Below, piece after piece: positions 1 through 9,760 of a stretch of DNA of 64,000 nucleotides. A program made the position numbers and the translations under genes. Each line of letters begins with the position of its first letter. Positions within the stretch are counted from its first letter, which is position 1. The notes beneath the pieces are model-generated. The model had not been told where the DNA came from. It saw nothing but the letters and a program-made list of their open reading frames with translations, and searched no databases. The stretch spans positions 38,258 to 102,257 of the forward strand of contig NZ_KV788396.1 of assembly GCF_001807265.1 (NCBI RefSeq). Direction: 5' to 3'. The DNA is from Corynebacterium sp. HMSC05H05. GTDB lineage: Bacteria; Actinomycetota; Actinomycetes; Mycobacteriales; Mycobacteriaceae.

Positions 1-1
1 C

Positions 2-223
2 GCACGCGTGAAGGCCGCTGAGGCACTCAGCGACACCCAGCGCGATGCACTGGCCCGCAAGCTGGAGCAGATTTACGGTCGCGAGATGGCCATCCACTCT
101 GAGGTTGACCCCAGCCTCCTCGGCGGAATGGTTGTCCGTGTGGGCGATGAGGTCATCGACGGTTCGACGCGCGGGAAGATTAACCGTCTTCGCACCGACA
201 TGGCAGCCCAGGCGGCCAAATAG
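2..223 (+). CDS. atpH: ATP synthase delta subunit, C-terminal part
   Basis: C-terminal 73 residues of the F1 delta subunit (OSCP equivalent), which joins F1 to the b-subunit stalk at the membrane. The tail contains the typical segment [15 protein letters not shown] followed by a short basic and alanine-rich end. The gene is cut by the window edge, so the start is not visible. It lies 41 bp before atpA in the conserved atpH-A-G-D-C order, which fixes the identity. Confidence 0.93.
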   Translation, partial: ARVKAAEALSDTQRDALARKLEQIYGREMAIHSEVDPSLLGGMVVRVGDEVIDGSTRGKINRLRTDMAAQAAK

Positions 224-264
224 AAAACAACATGCTGGAAGAAACTACCGAGAGCAGGAAGAAC

Positions 265-1896
265 ATGGCGGAGCTGACGATCTCCTCCGATGAGATCCGT
301 AGCGCGATAGCGAACTACACCTCGAGCTACTCCGCGGAGGCCTCCCGTGAGGAGGTCGGCGTGGTGACTTCGGCTGCAGATGGTATTGCCCAGGTTTCCG
401 GGCTGCCAGGTTGCATGACGAATGAGCTGCTCGAGTTCCCGAACGGCGTCATTGGCGTCGCACAGAACCTCGAGACCGACTCCATCGGTGTCGTGGTGCT
501 GGGTAATTTTGAGACCCTTTCCGAGGGCGACGAAGTCAAGCGAACGGGCGAGGTTCTCTCGATCCCGGTCGGCGAGAACTTCCTCGGCCGCGTGATCAAC
601 CCCCTGGGCCAGCCGATCGACGGCCTGGGCCCCATCGAGTCCAACGAAGAGCGCGCCCTGGAGCTCCAGGCCGCAGGCGTTCTCGACCGCCAGCCGGTCG
701 AGGAGCCGCTGCAGACCGGCATGAAGGCGATCGACGCCATGACGCCGATCGGCCGTGGCCAGCGCCAGCTCATCATTGGCGACCGTAAGACCGGCAAGAC
801 CGCGGTCTGCATCGACACCATCCTCAACCAGAAGGAGTTCTGGGAGACCGGTGACCCGTCGAAGCAGGTGCGCTGCATCTACGTCGCCGTCGGCCAGAAG
901 GGCTCCACCATTGCTGGTGTGCGCCAGACTCTGGAGGAGGCCGGTGCTCTGGAGTACACCACTATCGTGGCGGCTCCGGCATCCGACTCCGCCGGCTTCA
1001 AGTGGCTGGCACCGTTCTCCGGTGCAGCCCTGGGCCAGCACTGGATGTACCAGGGCAAGCACGTCCTGGTCATCTACGATGACCTGACCAAGCAGGCTGA
1101 GGCCTACCGTGCCATCTCCCTGCTGCTGCGCCGCCCGCCGGGCCGCGAGGCATACCCGGGCGACGTGTTCTACCTGCACTCCCGCCTGCTGGAGCGTGCC
1201 GCCAAGCTTAACGACGAGCTCGGCGCAGGCTCTTTGACCGCACTGCCGATCATCGAGACGAAGGCGAACGACGTGGGCGCCTTCATTCCGACCAACGTCA
1301 TCTCGATTACCGACGGCCAGGTCTTCCTGCAGTCCGACCTCTTCAACCAGGGCGTGCGCCCGGCTATCGACGTGGGCATCTCCGTGTCCCGTGTCGGTGG
1401 CGCCGCGCAGACCAAGGGCATGAAGAAGGTTGCCGGTAACCTCCGTCTGGACCTCGCCGCATACCGCGACCTGGAGGCCTTCGCGGCCTTCGCGTCCGAC
1501 CTCGACGCCGCTTCCAAGAAGCAGCTCGAGCGCGGCCAGCGTCTGGTGGAGCTGCTGAAGCAGTCCGAGCACGCGCCGCAGGCCGTCGAGTACCAGATCA
1601 TCTCGATCTGGTCTGCAAACGAGGGCGTTTTCGACGTCGTTCCCGTCGAGGATGTCCGCCGCTACGAGGCAGAGCTGCACGAGTCCATCCGCGCCAACGC
1701 TCCGCAGGTCTACGACCAGATTGCGGGCGGCAAGCAGCTTGACGACGACTCGAAGGCCGCGATCCTGCGCGTCAACGAGGACCTGGCACGCAACTTCCAG
1801 GCTTCCTCCGGCGAGCGCATCGTCCGCGAGGCCGAGGCAGAGCCGCTCGACTCCAAGCAGGTGGCCAAGAACGAGCTCAACGTCAGCCGCTCCTAG
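265..1896 (+). CDS. atpA: F1Fo ATP synthase alpha subunit
   Basis: Non-catalytic nucleotide-binding subunit of the F1 head (543 residues). The P-loop GDRKTGKT is at residues 172-179. The ATG at 265 is chosen because a purine-rich AGCAGGAAG lies just upstream and the protein then begins [12 protein letters not shown] as in relatives; an in-frame ATG at 232 would add 11 residues and has no better ribosome site. It follows atpH and precedes atpG by 51 bp, where AAGGAAGGGAGG provides the next ribosome site. Confidence 0.98.
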   Translation: MAELTISSDEIRSAIANYTSSYSAEASREEVGVVTSAADGIAQVSGLPGCMTNELLEFPNGVIGVAQNLETDSIGVVVLGNFETLSEGDEVKRTGEVLSIPVGENFLGRVINPLGQPIDGLGPIESNEERALELQAAGVLDRQPVEEPLQTGMKAIDAMTPIGRGQRQLIIGDRKTGKTAVCIDTILNQKEFWETGDPSKQVRCIYVAVGQKGSTIAGVRQTLEEAGALEYTTIVAAPASDSAGFKWLAPFSGAALGQHWMYQGKHVLVIYDDLTKQAEAYRAISLLLRRPPGREAYPGDVFYLHSRLLERAAKLNDELGAGSLTALPIIETKANDVGAFIPTNVISITDGQVFLQSDLFNQGVRPAIDVGISVSRVGGAAQTKGMKKVAGNLRLDLAAYRDLEAFAAFASDLDAASKKQLERGQRLVELLKQSEHAPQAVEYQIISIWSANEGVFDVVPVEDVRRYEAELHESIRANAPQVYDQIAGGKQLDDDSKAAILRVNEDLARNFQASSGERIVREAEAEPLDSKQVAKNELNVSRS

Positions 1897-1947
1897 ACCG
1901 CGTGAATCGCGACTAGGACAACTACTTAAAGGAAGGGAGGAAACACC

Positions 1948-2916
1948 ATGGCAACGCTTCGCGAATTGCGCGACCGCATCAGGTCCGTCAACTCAACGAA
2001 GAAAATCACCAAGGCCCAGGAGCTGATCGCCACCGCGCAGATCACCAAGGCCCAGCAGCGCGTCGAGGCGGCTAAGCCGTACGCCGACGAGCTGAAAGAC
2101 GTCATGGAACGCCTCGCGTCCGCGAGCTCCCTGGCCCACCCCATGCTCCATGAGCGTGAGAACGGCCGGGTCGCGGCAATCCTCGTGGTCACCTCTGACC
2201 GCGGTATGGCCGGCGGTTACAACCACAACGTCCTGAAGAAGGCGGCGCAGCTGGAGCGCATGCTCACCGATGCCGGGTACGAGGTAGTGCGCTACGTCAC
2301 CGGCAACAAAGGTGTCACGCACTTCAAGTTCCGCGACATGGACGTTCAGGGTTCTTGGACCGGGTTCTCGCAGCAGCCGTCGTGGGATGACACCCACGGC
2401 GTGCGCCACCAGATCATCGACGGCTACATGGCAGGCTCCGAGTCCTCGGTGCCGCTGCGTGTCGACGGTGCCGAAGGTGGTTCCGTGCGCGGCTTCGACG
2501 TCGTGCACGTTGTCTACACCGAGTTCGTCTCCATGCTGTCGCAGGAGGCGCGGGTCACCCAGCTTCTGCCGATTGAGCCGGTGCTGGAGGAGTTCAAGTA
2601 CGAGCAGCAGGACATGCTGACTACTTCCGGCGACGTGCGCCCGGACATGAACTTCGAGCCCGACGCTGACACGCTGATGGAAGAGCTGCTTCCGGTGTAC
2701 GTCTCTAGGTTGCTCTACTCGATCTTCCTGGAGTCCGCTGCAGCGGAGTCGGCATCGCGCCGCACGGCTATGAAGAACGCGACGGATAACGCTACGGAGC
2801 TGGCTAACGACCTGTCCCGTGAAGCTAACCAAGCCCGTCAGGCAAAGATCACCCAGGAAATCACCGAGATTATCGGCGGCGCTGGCGCGCTGTCCGGTAG
2901 TGGAGAAAGTGACTAA
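1948..2916 (+). CDS. atpG: F1Fo ATP synthase gamma subunit
   Basis: Central rotor shaft of F1 (322 residues). Family signatures are visible at both ends: the N-terminal helix MATLRELRDRIRSVNSTKKI and a C-terminal helix with SRRTAMKNATDNA followed by the NQARQAKITQEI segment, which together form the coiled-coil shaft. The ribosome site GGAAGGGAGG sits about 8 bases before ATG. It stops 3 bp before atpD, as expected for a translationally coupled operon. The length is at the long end for the family, with actinobacterial insertions in the middle. Confidence 0.97.
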   Translation: MATLRELRDRIRSVNSTKKITKAQELIATAQITKAQQRVEAAKPYADELKDVMERLASASSLAHPMLHERENGRVAAILVVTSDRGMAGGYNHNVLKKAAQLERMLTDAGYEVVRYVTGNKGVTHFKFRDMDVQGSWTGFSQQPSWDDTHGVRHQIIDGYMAGSESSVPLRVDGAEGGSVRGFDVVHVVYTEFVSMLSQEARVTQLLPIEPVLEEFKYEQQDMLTTSGDVRPDMNFEPDADTLMEELLPVYVSRLLYSIFLESAAAESASRRTAMKNATDNATELANDLSREANQARQAKITQEITEIIGGAGALSGSGESD

Positions 2917-4431
<1,515 letters not shown>

Positions 4432-4442
4432 GAGGGTAGAAG

Positions 4443-4811
4443 ATGGCTGAACTTACCGCTCAACTGGTCGCGGTCGACCGCATGCTCTGGAAAGGCCAGG
4501 CAAGCATCGTCACCGCCCAGACCACGGAGGGTGAGATCGGCATCCTTCCTGGCCACGAGCCGCTCCTTGGCCAGCTCAAGGACAACGGTGTGGTGACCAT
4601 CCGCCCGGTGGACGGCGAGCGCATCGTCGCCGCCGTCCAGGGTGGGTTCCTGTCCGTTGTGGGCGACAAGGTGACCATCTTGGCCGACTACGCGATCTTC
4701 GCCGACGAGGTTGACACCGCTGACGCGGAGTCCCACCTCCACGACGAGGACCGCGTTGTCAAGGCACGTTCCGAGGCGGAGCTCGCCGCGGTTCGCCGCC
4801 AGAGCCAGTAA
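4443..4811 (+). CDS. atpC: F1Fo ATP synthase epsilon subunit
   Basis: Rotor subunit that sits at the foot of gamma and restrains ATP hydrolysis (122 residues). The N-terminal beta-sandwich contains the family segment [17 protein letters not shown]. The C-terminal helical part is short, as in other actinobacteria. AGGAGGGTAGAAG overlaps the atpD stop and gives a strong ribosome site for the ATG. It is the last gene of the operon, with a terminator about 45 bp downstream. Confidence 0.96.
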   Translation: MAELTAQLVAVDRMLWKGQASIVTAQTTEGEIGILPGHEPLLGQLKDNGVVTIRPVDGERIVAAVQGGFLSVVGDKVTILADYAIFADEVDTADAESHLHDEDRVVKARSEAELAAVRRQSQ

Positions 4812-4854
4812 AAGTCTCTGGCAAGGAAGGCATAGACGCCGACCGCCACGAACG

Positions 4855-4887
4855 CACCCCTTCCCGGGAAACCGGGAGGGGGTGTTT
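4855..4887 (+). terminator. rho-independent terminator of the atp operon
   Basis: CACCCCTTCCCGG and CCGGGAGGGGGTG pair as a GC-rich stem around a GAAA tetraloop and are followed by TTTCG. It lies directly downstream of atpC. Confidence 0.82.
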
Positions 4888-4900
4888 CGCATTTGTGCGA

Positions 4901-4906
4901 TATGAT
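4901..4906 (+). promoter_or_regulatory. -10 element for the DUF2550 gene
   Basis: TATGAT, 9 bases before the ATG at 4916 and just after the atp terminator. A start of transcription near 4913 would make the mRNA nearly leaderless. Confidence 0.55.
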
Positions 4907-4915
4907 CACTGGCAA

Positions 4916-5416
4916 ATGTCTATCCAGCGTGGTCGAGGAGGTTGGGCCGGGATGATGGTCGTCGCAAGTGTTGCAGCGCTAGTCCTGGTAGTCCTCGCAG
5001 CGGCCGCGGGGTGGCGCTTTGCCATGGTGCGCAACTCCGGCGCGCGAGCGATGATGCGCGAGCTGCCGGCTGAGGGGATCCACGGCTGGCGGCATGGCGT
5101 GCTGCGCTACGACGGCGAGCGGCTGCTGTTTTTCAAGCTGCGCTCGCTGACGTTCCACCACGACGTGGAGCTGGATCGCCGCGGGGTGGAGTTCGAGGGG
5201 TTCAGGGACGTGACCGAGGGCGAACGCGAGTTCATGCCGGAGATCGGTCACGTCCTCCGCTTTACTGGCCCGCAGGGCGATTTCGAGTTCGCGGCGGACC
5301 GCCACACGGAGATGGGGCTGGTGTCGTGGGTGGAGGCGGCACCGGATGTGCGCCAGGAGCGTATCGACGTACGTTCGCTGGCCCAGCGCGCGCAGCGCGA
5401 TGCAAACCAGCGTTAA
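4916..5416 (+). CDS. DUF2550 family single-pass membrane protein
   Basis: Small actinobacterial membrane protein (166 residues) that usually sits between atpC and nucS; its function is unknown. One hydrophobic segment near residues 13-33 ([20 protein letters not shown]) is followed by a cytoplasmic domain with the family features [21 protein letters not shown] and a tail rich in Arg and Gln. The start is uncertain: ATG 4916 fits a nearly leaderless transcript from the TATGAT at 4901, while ATG 4952 has a GAGGAGG 10 bases upstream. A role linked to the ATP synthase is only suggested by position. Confidence 0.82.
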   Translation: MSIQRGRGGWAGMMVVASVAALVLVVLAAAAGWRFAMVRNSGARAMMRELPAEGIHGWRHGVLRYDGERLLFFKLRSLTFHHDVELDRRGVEFEGFRDVTEGEREFMPEIGHVLRFTGPQGDFEFAADRHTEMGLVSWVEAAPDVRQERIDVRSLAQRAQRDANQR

Positions 5417-5425
5417 GGGCGGCTG

Positions 5426-5431
5426 TACCCT
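5426..5431 (+). promoter_or_regulatory. -10 element for nucS
   Basis: TACCCT ends 7 bases before the nucS ATG and no ribosome site is present, so a leaderless mRNA is predicted. Confidence 0.6.
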
Positions 5432-5438
5432 GACAGGC

Positions 5439-6131
5439 ATGCGTCTAGTCATAGCCCGTTGCTCTGTGGATTACGTCGGCCGCCTGGATGCGCACCTGCC
5501 TGAGGCAATGCGTCTGATCTTGGTCAAGGCGGACGGTTCTGTCTCCATCCATGCGGACGACCGCGCCTACAAGCCCCTGAATTGGATGACGCCGCCGTGC
5601 ACCACCCGCGTGGAGCAGGTGGTGGACGTGGACGGCGAGGACACCGGCGAAGAGCTGTGGATCGTGGAGAACCCAAAGGGCGAACAGCTGCGCATCACCA
5701 TTTCTGAGGTGCTGCTGGACGAGACGAAGGTGCTCGGCGAGGACCCCGGCCTAGTCAAGGACGGGGTGGAGTCGCACCTGCAGGAACTTTTGGCGGAGCA
5801 CATCACCACGCTCGGCGACGGCGTGACCTTGGTGCGCCGCGAGTACCCGACTGCGATCGGGCCGGTGGACATTCTGGCGCGCGACCCGCGAGGAGGCACG
5901 TTGGCGGTGGAGGTGAAGCGACGTGGCGGCATCGACGGTGTGGAGCAGCTCAGCCGCTACGTGGAGCTGCTCAACCGCGACGAGTTGCTGCGCCCAGTGC
6001 GGGGCGTGTTTGCGGCGCAGGAAATCAAACCGCAGGCACGCACGCTGGCGGGCGACCGCGGCTTCGAGTGCGTGACCCTGGATTACGACGAGCTGCGCGG
6101 CATCGAGTCCGCGGAGCTGCGACTGTTCTAA
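5439..6131 (+). CDS. nucS: mismatch endonuclease NucS/EndoMS
   Basis: Mismatch-directed double-strand endonuclease of the actinobacterial non-canonical mismatch repair pathway, which replaces MutS/MutL and works with the beta clamp (230 residues). The C-terminal RecB-like nuclease core is intact: Asp144 in GPVDILARD, then Glu158 and Lys160 in AVEVKRRGG. The N-terminal dimerisation and DNA-binding domain begins [12 protein letters not shown]. The ATG at 5439 is chosen because the family starts here and the leaderless -10 TACCCT lies 7 bases upstream. The stop codon overlaps the next ATG (TAATG). Confidence 0.95.
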   Translation: MRLVIARCSVDYVGRLDAHLPEAMRLILVKADGSVSIHADDRAYKPLNWMTPPCTTRVEQVVDVDGEDTGEELWIVENPKGEQLRITISEVLLDETKVLGEDPGLVKDGVESHLQELLAEHITTLGDGVTLVRREYPTAIGPVDILARDPRGGTLAVEVKRRGGIDGVEQLSRYVELLNRDELLRPVRGVFAAQEIKPQARTLAGDRGFECVTLDYDELRGIESAELRLF

Positions 6132-6418
6132 TGCCGCGCAGGAACCGCCGGCAGCACCAGGCTCCCCGGTACGTGCTGCCCAAAGACGGCTCCACGTTCA
6201 TCGGCACCCAAGAGATGGAGGGGCCGAGCTGGACTAACGGGGAGATCTTCAAGGTCCGCCAGATCGGGTCGGCGGCCGCGACGAAGTACTACATCTGCCC
6301 GGGCTGCAACCAGAACATCCCGCCCGGGGTGGCACATGTGGTGGCGTGGCCGCGCGACACCGGCCGCCGCGCGGACGACAGGCGGCACTGGCACAAGCAC
6401 TGCTGGCAGCGGCGCTAG
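6131..6418 (+). CDS. small zinc-finger-like conserved protein
   Basis: A 95-residue basic protein that overlaps the nucS stop codon by one base (TAATG), so it is probably translationally coupled to nucS. The C-terminal half carries a putative metal site: CPGC near residues 57-60 and a closing HWHKHC. The N-terminus is very basic (PRRNRRQHQ), consistent with nucleic-acid binding. Relatives in actinobacteria are often labelled ATP/GTP-binding protein, but no P-loop is visible here. Function unknown; a role with NucS is inferred from position only. Confidence 0.75.
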   Translation: MPRRNRRQHQAPRYVLPKDGSTFIGTQEMEGPSWTNGEIFKVRQIGSAAATKYYICPGCNQNIPPGVAHVVAWPRDTGRRADDRRHWHKHCWQRR

Positions 6419-6421
6419 TAT
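6416..6421 (+). promoter_or_regulatory. -10 element for the thiamine-binding protein; includes a stop codon
   Basis: TAGTAT, whose first three bases are the TAG stop of the upstream gene, ends 7 bases before the ATG at 6429. Predicts a leaderless mRNA. Confidence 0.58.
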
Positions 6422-6428
6422 TGGCCGC

Positions 6429-6731
6429 ATGATTGCAGCGTTTTCTGTGGCACCGACCATGACCGAAAACTCCAACGCGGAGATGTCCGACATTGTCGCC
6501 AAGGCGGTGAAGGTGGTCCGCGAGTCGGGCCTGCCGCACGAGACCACGGCGATGTTCACCACCGTCGAGGGGGAGTGGGACGAGGTCATGGACGTGATCA
6601 AGCGGGCGACGCAGGCCGTGGAGGAGGTCTCCCCGCGTGTGTCGCTGGTGGTCAAGGCGGATATCCGCCCCGGCTACGAGAACATGCTGCAGCAGAAAGT
6701 CGAATCCCTGAACAAGCACTTGGAGGCGTAA
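6429..6731 (+). CDS. MTH1187/YkoF-type thiamine-binding protein
   Basis: A 100-residue one-domain protein of the MTH1187/YqgV type (ferredoxin-like fold, assembling as a multimer), a family shown or proposed to bind thiamine or its pyrimidine moiety. Family features are IAAFSVAPT at the N-terminus, the central GLPHETTAMFTTVEGEWDEV and the C-terminal SLVVKADIRPG. No signal peptide, so cytoplasmic. No thiamine genes are adjacent, and the physiological role here is unknown. It ends one base before the next start codon. Confidence 0.8.
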   Translation: MIAAFSVAPTMTENSNAEMSDIVAKAVKVVRESGLPHETTAMFTTVEGEWDEVMDVIKRATQAVEEVSPRVSLVVKADIRPGYENMLQQKVESLNKHLEA

Positions 6732-6732
6732 C

Positions 6733-7566
6733 ATGACCAACCCGCAGTTCACCGGCGGCGCGATCGATCTGGGCGCGCTCGCGGACCGCAAGGAAGCGGC
6801 GCAGTCCGGCTTCGAGCCGTTCATCACGGTCACCGAGGCCAACGTTGAAAAGGACATCTTCGAGCGCTCCATGCAGATCCCCGTGGTGGTGCTCATCGGC
6901 ACGCCGCGCAGCCCGGATTCGGAGAGCCTGAAGGCGCAGTTTGCAAAGCTTTCGGCGGGCCAGCGGGCCTTCATGGTCGGCTACGTCGACGCGGATTCCA
7001 CCCCGCAGGTCGCCCAGGCGATGGGCGTGCGTGTGCTGCCCACGGTGGTCGCGCTCGCGGGCGGGCGTCCGGTGGCCAACTTCGAGGGCAACCAACCGGC
7101 TGACGAGCTCAAGCAATGGGTGGGTGCCCTGGTGAGCCAGGTGGGCCCGCAGCTGCAGGGGCTTGCCGACGACACCACGCCGGCCGAAAAGGCCGAGGAC
7201 CCCCGCCTGGACCGCGCGACGGAGGCGCTCAACGCGGGCGACTTCGACGCCGCCACGGCGGTCTACGACGAGATCCTCGCGGACGATCCGAACAACGCCG
7301 ACATCACACAGGCGAAGGCGACCGTGGCTGTGCTCAAGAGGGTGCAGGGACAGGGCGAACCGGAGGGTGACGTCGAGAAGCTGCTGTGGCTCGCGGACAA
7401 GGAGTTTGTGGCGGGCGACCCGGAGGCGGCCTTCGACCGTCTGTTGGAGCACGTCAAGGCCGAGCCGCGCGCGAAGGAGCGGCTGCTGGAGCTGCTGACG
7501 CTTTTGGAGCCGGGTGATCCGCGCGTGATCGCGGCGCGCACCCGGCTTGCCAGCGCGCTGTTCTAG
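6733..7566 (+). CDS. thioredoxin-like protein with TPR tail (CnoX/YbbN type)
   Basis: Cytoplasmic 277-residue protein: thioredoxin-fold domain (about residues 30-145) then helical TPR repeats (about 150-277), the arrangement of the co-chaperone CnoX/YbbN. The place of the thioredoxin CxxC is occupied by IGTPRSPDS, so no redox-active cysteine pair is present; a cis-proline lies in MGVRVLPTVVAL. This argues for a binding or holdase role rather than disulfide exchange. GGAGG precedes the ATG by 6 bases. It ends convergently with glgB, overlapping by 4 bp. Confidence 0.86.
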   Translation: MTNPQFTGGAIDLGALADRKEAAQSGFEPFITVTEANVEKDIFERSMQIPVVVLIGTPRSPDSESLKAQFAKLSAGQRAFMVGYVDADSTPQVAQAMGVRVLPTVVALAGGRPVANFEGNQPADELKQWVGALVSQVGPQLQGLADDTTPAEKAEDPRLDRATEALNAGDFDAATAVYDEILADDPNNADITQAKATVAVLKRVQGQGEPEGDVEKLLWLADKEFVAGDPEAAFDRLLEHVKAEPRAKERLLELLTLLEPGDPRVIAARTRLASALF

Positions 7567-9752
7567 CGGCGCAGGATGTAGTACTGCGCGCTCATCGCTG
7601 GCACGTGCAGTTCGGCGGACTGCTCGAAGCGGTCCCACTCGGTCGGCTCGGTGGAAAGCACCTGCGGCAGGTCGTTGCCGGCGCCGCCGTAGACAGCGTC
7701 GTCGGTGTTGACCAAAAGCTCCCATTCGCCAGCCTCGGGAAGTCCCAGGCGGTAGTTGGGCTGGGAGGCGCCGGAGAGGTTCACCACGGCGAGGACCGGT
7801 GTAGCGTCCACGCCCCAGCGGATGTAGGCGAGGATGTTGTTCGAGGCGTCGTCGCCCTTGACCCACTGGAAGCCCATCGGAGTGTTGTCCTGCGAGTACA
7901 GCGAGGGGGTGTCGCGGTAGACGCGGTTTAAATCGCGCACGAGGCGCTGAATGCCGCGGTGATAGCCGTGGCCCCAATCGTCGGCAATGTTGTCCCAGTT
8001 CACGGAGTGCGCCTCGTCCCACTCGGTGGTCTGGCCCCACTCGCAGCCCATGAACAACAGCTGCTTGCCGGGGTGCGAGAACATGTAGCCGTAGAGGGCG
8101 CGAAGGCCGGCGGCCTTGTTCCAGTCGTCGCCGGGCATGCGAGTCCACAGCGAGCCCTTCCCGTGGACCACTTCGTCGTGGCTAAAGGGCAGCACGTAGC
8201 GCTCGGAGAACGCGTAGACCAGCGAGAACGTGATCTCGTTGTGGTGGTAGGAGCGGTGGATGGGATCCAGGGAGAAGTACTCCAAGGTGTCGTTCATCCA
8301 GCCCATGTTCCACTTCAGCGAAAAGCCGAGTCCGTCGGCGTCGGTCTGCGCGGTCACGCCCGGCCAGGCGGTGGATTCCTCGGCGATGGTGAGCACGCCG
8401 GGGTGCTCGCGGTGCACGGTGGCGTTCATTTCCTGGAGGAACTGCACCGCCTCCCAGTGCTCGCGGCCGCCGTACTGGTTGGGCAGCCACTCGCCGGGTT
8501 CGCGGGAGTAGTCCAGGTAGAGCATGGAGGCCACGGCGTCCACGCGCAGGCCGTCCAAGTGGAACTCCTCGCACCAGTACAGGGCGTTGGCCACCAGGAA
8601 GTTGCGCACCTCGCGGCGGCCGAAGTCGAAGACGTAGGTGCCCCAGTCCTTCTGCTCGCCGCGGCGCCAGTCGGGGTGCTCGTAGAGCGCGGAGCCGTCG
8701 AAACGCGCGAGCGCGAAGTCGTCTTTGGGGAAGTGGGCGGGCACCCAGTCCACCAGCACGCCGATGCCGTTGGCGTGCAGGGTGTCCACGAGTTTGCGGA
8801 ACTCGTCCGGGCTGCCCCAGCGCGCGGTCGGGGCGTAGTAGCCGGTGACTTGGTAGCCCCAGGAGCCGCCGAAGGGGTGCTCCGCCACGGGCAGAAACTC
8901 CACGTGGGTGAAGCCGTTTTCCACCAGGTAGGGCACGAGCTCCTCGGTCAGCTGGGCGTAGTTGGAGCCCTGCTTCCAGGACCCGATGTGGCACTCGTAG
9001 ACGCTCATAGCGGAGTTGGTGGCGTCGATGCCGGCGCGCGCGGTCATCCACTCTTCGTCGGTCCACTCGAACTCGCTCGGCGCGGCCACCACGGAGACGG
9101 TCTCCGGCGGGGTGAGCGTGCGTTTGGCCAGGGGGTCGGCCTTGTCCACGCGGGTGCCGTCGGCGGTCTGGATGGCGTATTTGTAGGTCGCGCCGTCGCC
9201 GATGCCGGGGATGAAAACCTCCCACACACCGGAGGAGCCGAGGGAACGCATGGGGTACTGGTTCGGGTTCCACTCGCAGAAGTCGCCGATGACGGCCACG
9301 CCCTGGGCGTTCGGCGCCCACACGGCAAACGAGGTGCCGCGGACCTCGCCGAGCGAGGTCTCGTAGGAGCGCACGTTCGCGCCGAGGACCTCCCAGAGGC
9401 GCTCGTGGCGGCCCTCGTTGATCAAGTGCAGGTCCAGCGAGCCCAGGGTGGGCAGGAAGTGGTACGCGTCCGCCACAATGCGCGGTTCGGCACCCGGGTA
9501 GGTGACGCGGAAGCGGTAGTCGGGCGCGTGCTCGTCGTCAAGCGAGATTGCCCAGATGTCGTCGCCGATGAGCTCCATGGCGCGGGCGCCGTTGTGGATG
9601 AGCAGCTCCACGCGCTCGGCGCCGAGGAAGCGGGTGCGCACGACGGATCCTGCGCCCACGCGGTGCCAGCCGTAGAAATCGTGGGGCGCGTGGTGCTTGC
9701 ACTCGATGAGGCGCTGGCGGTCGCCTTCGGGGATGAGCAGGTCGGTGTTCAT
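7563..9752 (-). CDS. glgB: 1,4-alpha-glucan branching enzyme (GH13)
   Basis: Adds alpha-1,6 branches to glycogen or intracellular alpha-glucan (729 residues, the usual length). Order: N-terminal carbohydrate-binding regions, GH13 barrel, C-terminal beta domain. The predicted nucleophile Asp405 lies in DGLRVDAVAS and the acid/base Glu458 in TIAEESTAW; the third carboxylate is in FSHDEVVHGKGSL. Starts 8 bp after the end of glgE on the same strand, so the two form the maltosyltransferase-branching unit of the GlgE pathway. Confidence 0.97.
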   Translation of the reverse strand: MNTDLLIPEGDRQRLIECKHHAPHDFYGWHRVGAGSVVRTRFLGAERVELLIHNGARAMELIGDDIWAISLDDEHAPDYRFRVTYPGAEPRIVADAYHFLPTLGSLDLHLINEGRHERLWEVLGANVRSYETSLGEVRGTSFAVWAPNAQGVAVIGDFCEWNPNQYPMRSLGSSGVWEVFIPGIGDGATYKYAIQTADGTRVDKADPLAKRTLTPPETVSVVAAPSEFEWTDEEWMTARAGIDATNSAMSVYECHIGSWKQGSNYAQLTEELVPYLVENGFTHVEFLPVAEHPFGGSWGYQVTGYYAPTARWGSPDEFRKLVDTLHANGIGVLVDWVPAHFPKDDFALARFDGSALYEHPDWRRGEQKDWGTYVFDFGRREVRNFLVANALYWCEEFHLDGLRVDAVASMLYLDYSREPGEWLPNQYGGREHWEAVQFLQEMNATVHREHPGVLTIAEESTAWPGVTAQTDADGLGFSLKWNMGWMNDTLEYFSLDPIHRSYHHNEITFSLVYAFSERYVLPFSHDEVVHGKGSLWTRMPGDDWNKAAGLRALYGYMFSHPGKQLLFMGCEWGQTTEWDEAHSVNWDNIADDWGHGYHRGIQRLVRDLNRVYRDTPSLYSQDNTPMGFQWVKGDDASNNILAYIRWGVDATPVLAVVNLSGASQPNYRLGLPEAGEWELLVNTDDAVYGGAGNDLPQVLSTEPTEWDRFEQSAELHVPAMSAQYYILRR

Positions 9753-9760
9753 GAGCTTCC

